From: Flavobacteriales bacterium
Lineage (GTDB): Bacteria > Bacteroidota > Bacteroidia > Flavobacteriales_F > PHOS-HE28
NCBI GenBank assembly: GCA_016715995.1
Contig: JADJXF010000009.1
Span: forward strand, 62,001 to 126,000
Direction: 5' to 3'
DNA: 64,000 nt
The position numbers were made by a program, and so were the translations under genes. The notes under the pieces are model-generated. The model made no database searches, was not told where the DNA came from, and worked only from the letters and a program-made list of their open reading frames with translations. Of this stretch, positions 1 to 8,431 are shown piece after piece (the first letter of the stretch is position 1; the number at the start of each line of letters is the position of its first letter).

Positions 1-1876
1 CTAGCTGCACATGCGCGGGCACGGCGGTCACCTTCGATTGCCTGGGCGTGGCCAACGGCACCGCGCTTCCAGGCACGTCGTGCAATGACGGCAACGTGTC
101 CACCGGCAATGACACCTGGAACGCGAACTGCCAGTGCGTGGGTCAGCTGATTGATTGCTTGGGTGTGCCGGGTGGATCGGCGCTGCCCGGCTCGGCCTGC
201 AACGACAACAACCCGAACACGATTGACGACGCGTGGAGCGCGAACTGCACCTGTGCAGGCACGGCGGTCACCTTTGATTGCGTCGGCGTTGCCAACGGCA
301 CCGCGCTTCCGGGCACGTCGTGCAATGACGGCAACGCGTCCACCGGCAATGACATGTGGAACGCGAACTGCCAGTGCGTGGGTCAGCTGATCGATTGCCT
401 GGGTGTTCCCGGGGGATCAGCGCTGCCCGGCTCAGCCTGCAACGACAGCAACCCGAACACGATCGACGACGCATGGACCGCTAGCTGCACATGCGCGGGC
501 ACGGCGGTCACCTTCGATTGCCTGGGCGTGGCCAACGGCACCGCGCTTCCGGGCACGTCGTGCAATGACGGCAACTCGTCCACCGGCAATGACACCTGGA
601 ACGCGAACTGCCAGTGCGTGGGTCAGCTGATTGATTGCTTGGGTGTGCCGGGTGGATCGGCGACGCCCGGCTCGGCCTGCAACGACAACAACCCGAACAC
701 GATTGACGACGCGTGGACCGCGAGCTGCACATGCGCGGGCACGGCGGTCACCTTCGATTGCCTCGGCGTGGCCAACGGCACAGCTTTGCCTGGCATATCG
801 TGCAACGACGGCAACTCGTCCACCGGCAATGACACGTGGAACACGAACTGCCAGTGCGTTGGTCAGCTGATCGATTGCTTGGGTGTGCCGGGTGGATCGG
901 CGACGCCCGGCTCTGCCTGCAACGACAGCAACCCGAACACGATCAACGACGCATGGGGCGCGAGCTGCACATGCGGCACGGCGGTCACCTTCGATTGCCT
1001 TGGCGTGGCCAACGGCACGGCTTCCGGGCACGTCGTGCAACGACGGCAACCGTCCACCGGCAATGACACGGGAACGCGAACTGCCAGTGCGTTGGTCAGC
1101 TGATCGATTGCTTGGGTGTGCCGGGTGGATCGGCGCTGCCCGGCTCTGCCTGCAACGACAGCAACCCGAACACGATCAACGACGCATGGGGCGCGAACTG
1201 CACATGCATTGGAACGGCTGTCACCTTCGATTGCCTGGGCGTGGCCAACGGCACCGCATTGCCGGGCGCACCTTGTGATGACGGGAATCCCTTCACTTCG
1301 AATGATCAGTGGAATCCAGATTGCTTCTGTGTGGGCACGCTGGACCTTGCGGATTGTGCAGGTGTCCCGGGAGGAAGTGCGTTCATCGACGCGTGCGGCG
1401 TATGTGCCGGAGGCACCACCGGCATCGTACCGGATGCGGACAGCGATGGTGACGGACTCCTCGATTGCGTGGACAATTGCAGCGCGATCTCCAATTCGGG
1501 TCAAGGAGACTTCGATGGCGACGGCATCGGCGATGCTTGTGACAACTGCGTGTGGGTCTACAACCCGGACCAGGTGGATCAGGATGGCAACGGCCAGGGT
1601 GATGTGTGTGACATCACTACGGGCATTCCGGAGTCCGCGGACGCATCAGGTCTTGCACTGTGGCCGAATCCTGCTCACGACGGCCTGGTTCGTGTGGCCT
1701 GTAGCAATCCCAAAGTCAGGAATCTGAGGATGCATGATGCCTTGGGTGGCCTCGTGTTCCGTTCCGCCTGGCATGCTTACATCGACATTGAGGCGCTGGC
1801 CCCTGGCGTCTATATCGTGATTGCGCTGGATGCGGAAGGCAGACCGCTGGCGCAGACCCGGTTCGTCAAGCAATGA
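1..1876 (+). CDS. Cys-rich tandem-repeat T9SS type A cargo protein (5' partial, frame broken near 1020-1075)
   Basis: The reading frame is open from the window edge (codons from position 3), so the N-terminus lies outside. It encodes alternating 40-residue Cys-rich units with the pattern DCLGV-x-G-(S/T)ALPG-(S/T)-(S/A)CND-x-N, followed by two thrombospondin-type-3-like Asp-rich calcium loops (about 1435-1610). It ends in a T9SS type A sorting domain with a WPNPA start and a basic RFVKQ end. The frame is lost and regained between about 1020 and 1075: small deletions totalling 4 bp relative to neighbouring repeat copies shift it into the frame that continues from about 1112 to the TGA at 1874-1876. 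Role: probably a secreted, surface-anchored, calcium-stabilised adhesin-like protein (inference). Confidence 0.8.
48..1240 (+). repeat. Tandem 240-bp coding repeats, about five near-identical copies
   Basis: The unit recurs at 48, 288, 528, 768 and about 1005 with few substitutions. Each unit encodes two related 40-residue Cys-rich half-repeats, one with VANGTALPG and one with VPGGSALPG. The fourth copy lacks 3 bp near 975. The fifth lacks 2, 1 and 1 bp near 1020, 1050 and 1070. Copies are alike enough for slippage, recombination or assembly collapse to be possible. Confidence 0.9.
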
Positions 1877-1896
1877 CGGGCCATGTTGGATGGAGG

Positions 1897-1920
1897 GCCC
1901 CGGCTTCGGCCGGGGCTTTC
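1897..1920. terminator. Terminator hairpin between convergent genes
   Basis: A perfect 8-bp GC stem (1897-1904 with 1909-1916) closes a TTCG tetraloop and is followed by TTTC. It sits between the stop of the repeat protein at 1876 and the stop of the convergent gene at 1934, so it may serve both strands. Confidence 0.75.
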
Positions 1921-1933
1921 CGCTTTTCCGTGG

Positions 1934-4900
1934 TTACTTCAGCAGCGTGACGGTGCCGATCAACTCCGCCTTCTCCGGCGTGAACTGGTCCTTCGCGCGC
2001 AGCATCCAGACATAGACATCCTGCGGTAGGATCTCGCCTGCGTTGTTCATCCCGCCATTCCAGCCTTCGCTGGGATCCGTGGTGCTGAAGACGAGCAGTC
2101 CCCAGCGGTTGAATACCATGAACTCATACCAGTCCTCCTGCATTCCGATGACGGAAGGCCGGAACACCTCGTTCTTGTCGTCATCGTTCGGTGTGAAGGC
2201 GTTGGCCACATAGATGGTCAGGTCATCATCCACCAGCACGCGCTGGCAGAGGACATTCGCGCAGTCCAGCGAATCCGTCGCGGTAAGGCAGATCTCCCGT
2301 TCACCGACCGTGGGCGGGTCGAAGGTCCACTGGAATGTGCCGCTCGTATCGAACGAAAGACCGTCGATCGTCCAGGTATAAGTCACTTCGTCCGCAGCGG
2401 TGTGCGTGATCACCGTGGTCGGGTCATTCGCGCTCACGCGTAGCGGAAGCGCGAGGAAGTAGGCTGTTGGTCCGCTGGAGGCGAGCACGACATCATCGCC
2501 GACGATTGACCCGGAGCATCCATTCGCATCGGTCACGTTGAGTTGGACATCAAAACTGCCCGCGCTGGTATAAGTATGATAGGCGCTTGCAATGCTGCTA
2601 GCGCTAAACCCATCCCCGAAGCTCCATGTCGCCGATAGAATGCCAGCCGGGTCCACCATTGTGAATTGTACCTGCAATGGCGTGCAACCGCGGTCCACAT
2701 CAACGCTGAAGGCAGGCTGCGGAAGCGGATTCACTTGAACCGTCACCGTGCCTTGGTCGGACTGTCCGGCGCACGCGCCCGTGCCATTCACAGTGTAAGT
2801 GTAAATACCAGGCACGTTCGAGCCTGGCGTGAAGGTGCCCGTGGCCGCACCGCTTGGTCCTTGCCAGCTCCCGCCCGCTTGAGCGCCGCTCAGATAGGCG
2901 CCCAAACTCGCTGGCGATGCGTTGGCGCAGAGGTTCAGCGCGCCATCGGCGCCGGCTTGCGGGGGTACATCGATTGTGAGCAGCACCACGGCTTGCGCGG
3001 CGGCACAGGGCGCGCTACCGGGCACGGTATAGGTATACGCCCCGCTCGCGGCGGTTGCCGGATCAACGGAAGCGACCGGTGCTCCGCTCGGTGATGTCCA
3101 GCTTCCTCCCGCGTCTGGCGCCCCACCCAACCAAGCGAACGGCGCCACTGGCCCAGCATTGGCGCAAAGTGCCATAGCGCCTCCGGTGCCGGCATCCGGA
3201 GCCTGTACAACGGTAACCGTCACGGTGCTACTAGCCGAGGTGCAGGGAGGGGGGGCATTCACCGTATAGGTGTAAATACCCGGCGCATCACCGCTCGCGG
3301 AGAACGAGGGCCCATGCGGCAATCCAGTCGGTGCTGTCCAGTTGCCGCCTGGCGACGGTGATCCCGCCAGTGCAGTGATCAGATTGAATGGCGCAGCGGA
3401 ATTGCTGCACAGATTCGTCGCGCCCGGGGTGCCAGCGCTCGGTTGCGGGGTTACCGTAACCGCGACCGACGCGCTAGCCGCAGGGCAAGGGCCGCTGGCG
3501 GGCAGCGTGTAGGTATAGTTCCCTGAAGCCGTCGTAGCTGGGTTGATTGTTCCACTGATGGCTGTTCCAGAAGGAGAGGTCCATGTACCGCCCGCTTGCG
3601 GAGCGCCCCCTAAGGCATTGAACAAGTTCGTGAGCGGATTTGAGGTACACAGGCTCAGTGTGGAGTTCGTGCCCGGATCGGAAGCCTGCACGATGCTCAT
3701 CGTCACGGTTGCGCTGGCGGTCGGACATGGAGGTGTGCCAGCGATGGTATAGGTGTATCCGCCCGGGCCATTGATCGCTGGATTGAATACGCCGCTGAAG
3801 GGATTGCCAATGGGGTCCGTCCAACTGCCACCCGGCTGCGCGCTGGGTCCCAAATCGGTGAAGATGGAGGCTGGCGCGCTGTTACTGCACGCGCTGGTGT
3901 TGGTGCTGACTCCCGCGTTCGGCTGAGCGCTCACATTCACCGTGACGGTGGCGCTGGAATTCACGCAAGGCGGCAGCGAGGTGATGCCATAGGTGTATAC
4001 GCCAGGTGGACTGACTCCCGGAGTGAAGGTGGTGCTGCCGATGGGGCCACTTGGGCCATTCCAATTACCGCCCGGATCCGGCGATCCGCTCAATGTTGCG
4101 AAGAGGTCAATCGGAACGGAGGCGTTGCATAGGTTGACTATGTTGTCGGTGCCTGCGCTCAGCTGGATGTTCAGCGTCAAGTTGACCTCGGCGGTAGCGT
4201 TGGGGCAGGGTGCGGCTCCCAGCACTGTGTAGGTATAGCTGCCGCTGGGCGGCAAGGCTGCTGGATCCAGCATGCCTCCGACGGCCGCGCCGCTCGGATC
4301 GGTCCAACTGCCGCCAGGATCCGGAGTACCGCCGAGCAAGTTCACGAGTGGTGTAGCCGGTGCCGTGCTGCACAGTGTCGCGCTCGCATTGCTGCCCGCG
4401 CTCGGCAACGGATTCTCGGTTACCGTTACGGAAGCACTACTGCTGGGGCATGGTGCCACGCCAGCGACCGTGTAGGTGTACACCCCGGAGGCATCGAGCG
4501 CGGGATCATAGACACCACTCATCGGCCCAGCCGGTCCGTCCCATGTTCCGCCTACGCTGGGGGTGCCTCCGAGGAGATTGATCAGTGCCGTGGCTGGTCC
4601 ATTCGAGCAAATCGCCAGCAACCCATCGCTGCCAGCGTTCGGCGAAGGATTCACGGTCACGGTGACGGTGGCGCTCGCGTTCACGCAGGGTGGCGCACCC
4701 GTCACCAAGTAATTGTAGACCCCTGCGACGTCCGTGGAGGGGTCAAATGTGCCAGTGGATGCACCGCCAGGTCCGGTCCAAGAGCCGCCAGCGGTCGGGG
4801 CTCCGCCGAGTTGACCAATCAAATTGAATGGTGCATCGCTTGCACAAACAACGATGCTGCCATCCGTGCCTGCGCTTGGCTGTTGCTCAATGGTCACTGA

Positions 4901-5722
4901 CAGCACTGCAGATCCCGAGCAGGGCGGGGCCACTGAGCTTACTGTATAGGTGTAGTTGCCACTGACATCGGTCGCTGGGTCGAGGATGCCGCTATGCGGA
5001 ATACCACCCGGATCGGTCCAAGTGCCGCCAGGGTCTGGGTTCCCGCCAAGCCCGGTGGAAAGCGAAAGCGGAGGGGAGGAGGAACAGAGGTTGAACGGAC
5101 CGCCGGTTCCTGCGTTCACGCTGCATGCCTGGATCACTGCCGGGGCAGAAGGAACAATGGGGTCGCCGCCGCAAGCCGCGCTGCCCCATGAGCCCGTCTC
5201 GCTATCGCCGAAGGTGTTGATTGAGACGCCAAGGCCAAGACCGTTGATGCATGCCGGTCCGCTCAGCACGCTGATGGTCCAGCAGAAGGTCCAAGGTCCC
5301 GTGGCGAAGTCGCCGAAGTTGTTCCCCGCATTGCCGTCATTGTTCAAATCGAAGAAGAATCCGGGGCCTTGCGGGCCGATGTTCGTTCCGGCGGTGCCCT
5401 GCACGCTGTTGTACCAATTCCAGTTACCTCCGCTTGCCCCGACGGTGGGCGGCGGCGGTCCGGGCACGAGCGTCGACAAATCCCAACCCGGACCGAAGTT
5501 GGCCACGATGCCATGGAACCAGTTGGCATTGGTAGTATTCCAACTGTTCAGCGTGAAGCAGAAGGTCACCGTTTGGCCGCAGGCATATGTGCCGTTCGTA
5601 GGCGGCGTGCTTGCTGAGAAGCTGTAGGTGACGAGGCACGGCTGACTGAAGGCGAGCGTTCCGGCCAGCGCGAAAGCTGTCGTGACCAAGCGTCGCGCGC
5701 GGGAGGGAGGTGAACCGGCCAT
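1934..5722 (-). CDS. Large T9SS type B cargo protein with ten 80-aa repeats and a PKD domain
   Basis: The product of about 1262 residues starts at the ATG at 5722, which gives a clean signal peptide; a TTG three codons upstream is possible. After about 200 residues of unique sequence come ten tandem repeats of about 80 residues (about 210-1010). Each has an (A/P)G-x-(D/N/G) start, an LC/IC pair, GG(S/T/N)W, a SG-x-YTYT core and a PC near the end. A PKD domain with the motif WSFGDG follows. The C-terminus is a gliding-motility-type (CHU_C, type B) sorting domain with the motifs NAFTPNDD, FNRWG and GWNG, ending TVTLLK. Probably a surface or secreted adhesin-like protein; no enzymatic domain is visible. 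Confidence 0.85.
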   Translation of the reverse strand: MAGSPPSRARRLVTTAFALAGTLAFSQPCLVTYSFSASTPPTNGTYACGQTVTFCFTLNSWNTTNANWFHGIVANFGPGWDLSTLVPGPPPPTVGASGGNWNWYNSVQGTAGTNIGPQGPGFFFDLNNDGNAGNNFGDFATGPWTFCWTISVLSGPACINGLGLGVSINTFGDSETGSWGSAACGGDPIVPSAPAVIQACSVNAGTGGPFNLCSSSPPLSLSTGLGGNPDPGGTWTDPGGIPHSGILDPATDVSGNYTYTVSSVAPPCSGSAVLSVTIEQQPSAGTDGSIVVCASDAPFNLIGQLGGAPTAGGSWTGPGGASTGTFDPSTDVAGVYNYLVTGAPPCVNASATVTVTVNPSPNAGSDGLLAICSNGPATALINLLGGTPSVGGTWDGPAGPMSGVYDPALDASGVYTYTVAGVAPCPSSSASVTVTENPLPSAGSNASATLCSTAPATPLVNLLGGTPDPGGSWTDPSGAAVGGMLDPAALPPSGSYTYTVLGAAPCPNATAEVNLTLNIQLSAGTDNIVNLCNASVPIDLFATLSGSPDPGGNWNGPSGPIGSTTFTPGVSPPGVYTYGITSLPPCVNSSATVTVNVSAQPNAGVSTNTSACSNSAPASIFTDLGPSAQPGGSWTDPIGNPFSGVFNPAINGPGGYTYTIAGTPPCPTASATVTMSIVQASDPGTNSTLSLCTSNPLTNLFNALGGAPQAGGTWTSPSGTAISGTINPATTASGNYTYTLPASGPCPAASASVAVTVTPQPSAGTPGATNLCSNSAAPFNLITALAGSPSPGGNWTAPTGLPHGPSFSASGDAPGIYTYTVNAPPPCTSASSTVTVTVVQAPDAGTGGAMALCANAGPVAPFAWLGGAPDAGGSWTSPSGAPVASVDPATAASGAYTYTVPGSAPCAAAQAVVLLTIDVPPQAGADGALNLCANASPASLGAYLSGAQAGGSWQGPSGAATGTFTPGSNVPGIYTYTVNGTGACAGQSDQGTVTVQVNPLPQPAFSVDVDRGCTPLQVQFTMVDPAGILSATWSFGDGFSASSIASAYHTYTSAGSFDVQLNVTDANGCSGSIVGDDVVLASSGPTAYFLALPLRVSANDPTTVITHTAADEVTYTWTIDGLSFDTSGTFQWTFDPPTVGEREICLTATDSLDCANVLCQRVLVDDDLTIYVANAFTPNDDDKNEVFRPSVIGMQEDWYEFMVFNRWGLLVFSTTDPSEGWNGGMNNAGEILPQDVYVWMLRAKDQFTPEKAELIGTVTLLK

Positions 5723-5728
5723 GCGTTC

Positions 5729-5736
5729 CAAGTATA
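5729..5736 (-). promoter_or_regulatory. Candidate -7 promoter element (TATACTTG)
   Basis: It reads TATACTTG on the minus strand, close to the Bacteroidota -7 consensus TAnnTTTG, and lies 6 bases upstream of the ATG at 5722. No convincing -33 TTG was placed. Low confidence alone; see the finding on short leaders. Confidence 0.3.
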
Positions 5737-5768
5737 ACGACCCGGATGGGCAGCTTCAAGTTGCCCGG

Positions 5769-6755
5769 TCAGGTGGCCAAGATCGGCAGGATGGCCAAGA
5801 GATGGGAATCCAGCGATTTTCTTTTCCCCACCGCCTCGCTGAAGGGGGTGGCCAACACCCGGCCGCAGACCTCGCCAAGCATGGCGCCTTGGGTGCCGTG
5901 TAGCAAGTGCTCCACGGCCGCAACACCCAATCGGCTCGCAAGCACCCGGTCGATGGCGCTTGGCGACCCGCCACGTTGCAAGTGTCCAAGCACGGTCACC
6001 CGCATATCGAACTGCGGCAGCTGCTCTTTCACTTTGGCGGCGACGGCGAAGGCGTTCCCTTCCTCATCGCCTTCGGCCACGATCACGATGCTCGACGACT
6101 TGGTGGATTTGGCCTCGGCCAGAGCAGACACGAGTTCCTCGATCCGCTGCGGTACTTCGGGCAGCATGACGTATTCCGCGCCGGAGGCGATGGCACAGGC
6201 CAAGGCGATGAAGCCCGTATCGCGTCCCATGACTTCAACGAAGAACAGGCGGTCATGCGCCGATGCCGTGTCGCGGATCTTGTCGATGGCTTCCACCGCG
6301 GTGTTCACCGCCGTATCGAATCCAATGGTCCGGTCGGTCCCAGCAAGGTCATTGTCGATGGTGCCTGGCAGGCCGATGACCGGCGTGCCGTGCTCTTCGG
6401 TGAGCCGCATCGCACCGGTGAACGTTCCATCGCCTCCGATGGCCACCAGCGCATCGATGCCGTGCCGCTGCAATGTCGCATGCGCCAGCGCTCGGCCCTC
6501 TGGCGTCCGAAAGGCGTCGGATCGCGCCGATCGGAGGATGGTGCCGCCACGTTGCACGATGTTGCTCACATCACGAGGTCCGAGCGGTTGCACGCGGTCC
6601 TGGATGAGACCTTCGTAGCCGCCGAGGATCCCGCTCACCCGAAGGCCGCTCACCGCCGCGGCGCGCACGACTGCACGGATGGCCGCGTTCATGCCCGGAC
6701 TGTCCCCGCCAGATGTGAAGACCCCGATGTGCCCGATGGTCGGGCTTCCGCTCAT
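5769..6755 (-). CDS. pfkA: ATP-dependent 6-phosphofructokinase
   Basis: A 328-residue cytoplasmic enzyme that phosphorylates fructose 6-phosphate to fructose 1,6-bisphosphate, the committed step of glycolysis. Length fits bacterial PfkA. Visible motifs are TSGGDSPGMNA near residue 14 (nucleotide binding), IGGDGTFTGA, the catalytic block GTIDNDLAGTD, EVMGRDTGF and LGHLQRGG-SP. The start ATG overlaps the stop of the upstream secreted-protein gene in an ATGA arrangement, suggesting translational coupling. The other side is 46 bases from the next gene's start. Very secure call. Confidence 0.97.
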   Translation of the reverse strand: MSGSPTIGHIGVFTSGGDSPGMNAAIRAVVRAAAVSGLRVSGILGGYEGLIQDRVQPLGPRDVSNIVQRGGTILRSARSDAFRTPEGRALAHATLQRHGIDALVAIGGDGTFTGAMRLTEEHGTPVIGLPGTIDNDLAGTDRTIGFDTAVNTAVEAIDKIRDTASAHDRLFFVEVMGRDTGFIALACAIASGAEYVMLPEVPQRIEELVSALAEAKSTKSSSIVIVAEGDEEGNAFAVAAKVKEQLPQFDMRVTVLGHLQRGGSPSAIDRVLASRLGVAAVEHLLHGTQGAMLGEVCGRVLATPFSEAVGKRKSLDSHLLAILPILAT

Positions 6756-7979
6756 TGCGCGACGACCGCGCCGAGAAGCAACCGCCGGCCCCGCGCTTGA
6801 TCGATCAGCATGACCCGGTAGGTGCCGGTAGGAAGTGTGCCTCGATCCACATGGAGCAGACCGCTGGGCAGGTTGGTCCGCCGCTCTACTTCACGACCCA
6901 GCGCATCCATGAGCACGAGGTCGCCGCCGGATGGGACCTGGCTGAGGTCAACGGAGAACCCGTCGGTGAAAAGCGTGGGATAGGGAAGGGGAGCCGTGAA
7001 GTCTACCGGTTCGTCCTCACCTGTGGTTGAGCCGGCATGCCAGTACAGGTGCGTGAGCGTGCCGAGGTAGAGCGTTGTGCCGCCAGCGTGGAAATCGTAC
7101 TGTGTGATGACGTCGGCTCCCATGATCCCCGTGTTGTAATTCGACCATGTCGCGCCATTGTCGGTGGAACGCAGCACATTGCCCGGTGAGCCACCGGTGA
7201 TCGCCCAATACTTTCCGTCATACTGGATCAATTCACCACCCGTCGGGTTCGAAGGCGCTCGGTACCGGTGGTCCAGGCCCCCAACTCCCGCCAGTGAAAT
7301 TCCTGTACCTATAGCCAAAGGAGGAGATTACCACCATGCGCGATGCATTACCCTGCACGGCGTAGCATGCGAAGTTCGATGAGGCGTCATTTGACCAATT
7401 CACACCCAGGTTCTCCGAATAGGCCAAGCCGGTGCTGGTGGCAGCCCAGATTCGGCTGTTGATGTCCGCCAACTGGTAAACGGTCATGTTCGAGCTGAGG
7501 CCGCCATTGCCGCTGAACCAGCTCGCCCCGTTGTCCGTTGTGCGCCATACGCCGCCAGTGCCAGGGCCAACCTGCCCACTGTATATGGCAAAGGTGGTGG
7601 TGCCGTAGGAATAGAACTTGTTCGCGAAGTTCGTTGGGCTCCCGGCGGGAAGGCCCGTATTGGCCAAGCTCCAACTCACACCAAAATCAGTGGAGCGATA
7701 CATGCCGCTATGCGTGCCTGCGAAGAGGTTGGTGCCATTGTAGAACACCGATTCCACCGTCGTCCCAGCCGGCAGGCCGTTGTTGGCCGGAGCCCAATCC
7801 AATCCGGCATTGGTGCTCTTGATCACCCCGTTCGGATAGGCGACCATGTAGATCGCGCTAGGCGAGGTGGTGATGCTGAAGATGGACTGATAGCCGGGGT
7901 GGGTGTACATGTTCCACTGCGCCTGAGCCAGGGAAGCGAAAGCGAAGGCAGCAAATGCGAGGGTGCGCGGGTTGATCAT
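6752..7979 (-). CDS. Secreted T9SS type A protein with BNR/sortilin-like repeats (frameshifted)
   Basis: The start ATG at 7979 gives a signal peptide ending near SLAQAQ. The body contains repeated 'S(T)DNG/STDFG-x-SW' blocks typical of BNR/sortilin-type beta-propeller proteins, and the C-terminus resembles a type A sorting domain. The frame breaks at a run of five C on the plus strand (7278-7282). With four, the two parts join smoothly (GGSW-GLDHRYRAPS). The upstream fragment is open from 7979 to a stop near 7233, and the downstream fragment runs to 6752. The stop overlaps the pfkA start by 4 bp. No enzymatic role can be assigned. Confidence 0.75.
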
Positions 7980-7998
7980 GGGTTGTTCCGTAGGGGCG

Positions 7999-8006
7999 CG
8001 AAAATA
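7999..8006 (-). promoter_or_regulatory. Candidate -7 promoter element (TATTTTCG)
   Basis: TATTTTCG on the minus strand lies 19 bases upstream of the ATG at 7979 and would drive the secreted protein and pfkA. It matches the TAnnTT(T/C)G pattern seen before several genes here. Confidence 0.35.
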
Positions 8007-8030
8007 GGGTACGGCCGGGTTGGACAGCGC

Positions 8031-8038
8031 TACATTTG
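8031..8038 (+). promoter_or_regulatory. Candidate -7 promoter element (TACATTTG)
   Basis: An exact match to the Bacteroidota TAnnTTTG consensus, 5 bases before the ATG at 8044 of the small His/Cys-rich protein. This would make the transcript almost leaderless. No -33 TTG at the usual spacing was found. Confidence 0.35.
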
Positions 8039-8043
8039 GTGGC

Positions 8044-8355
8044 ATGTTGGCCCGCCTTCGTCGTTCAGTTCAGGTTGCAGCGTTGGCGCTTGCCGTTATG
8101 CTGACCTTATTGGGACGGGGCGTTTCGCATCATTGCTCCCCCAGCGCCGACCACGAGCATGGCATGGAGCAGGGGCCGACCGTGGCGTCCGATTGCCGTG
8201 TATGTGACCTGGTCGCTTCGGTCTATACCGCACCGTGGGCGATTGAACCTCCAAGGTGCGCTGATTTGCCATTGGCTTTGACGGGCATCCTCCCACCGGC
8301 CGTAGCATCGGTGGATCAGGAGGTATCGAGGCCCAGGGGCCCGCCGGAAGCGTAG
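8044..8355 (+). CDS. Small His/Cys-rich membrane or periplasmic protein upstream of a TonB receptor
   Basis: About 103 residues from the ATG at 8044 (an upstream in-frame GTG/ATG region to 8020 is less likely). One hydrophobic segment (LALAVMLTLL) is followed by a His/Cys cluster with HHC, DHEHGM and CRVC. The family was not recognised by name. Small proteins of this type are often found just before TonB-dependent receptors in Bacteroidota, and with the His-rich lipoprotein downstream a metal-related role is a reasonable inference. The gene ends 76 bases before the receptor start, so co-transcription is likely. Confidence 0.6.
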   Translation: MLARLRRSVQVAALALAVMLTLLGRGVSHHCSPSADHEHGMEQGPTVASDCRVCDLVASVYTAPWAIEPPRCADLPLALTGILPPAVASVDQEVSRPRGPPEA

Positions 8356-8431
8356 GAGTTGTTCACCGTTCTAGTGCGGTATCGCTGTGGGTTTCCAGCG
8401 GCGCGCTTCTCATTCGGCTTCCGCTTCCTTC

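Noticed and set aside
48..1240. Regular repeats as a possible CRISPR array
   Set aside because: The 240-bp units are fully coding, contiguous and without spacers.
7240..7265. GGTTCGAAGG resembling a tRNA T-loop
   Set aside because: It lies inside the coding frame of the secreted protein; no acceptor or anticodon stems fit around it.
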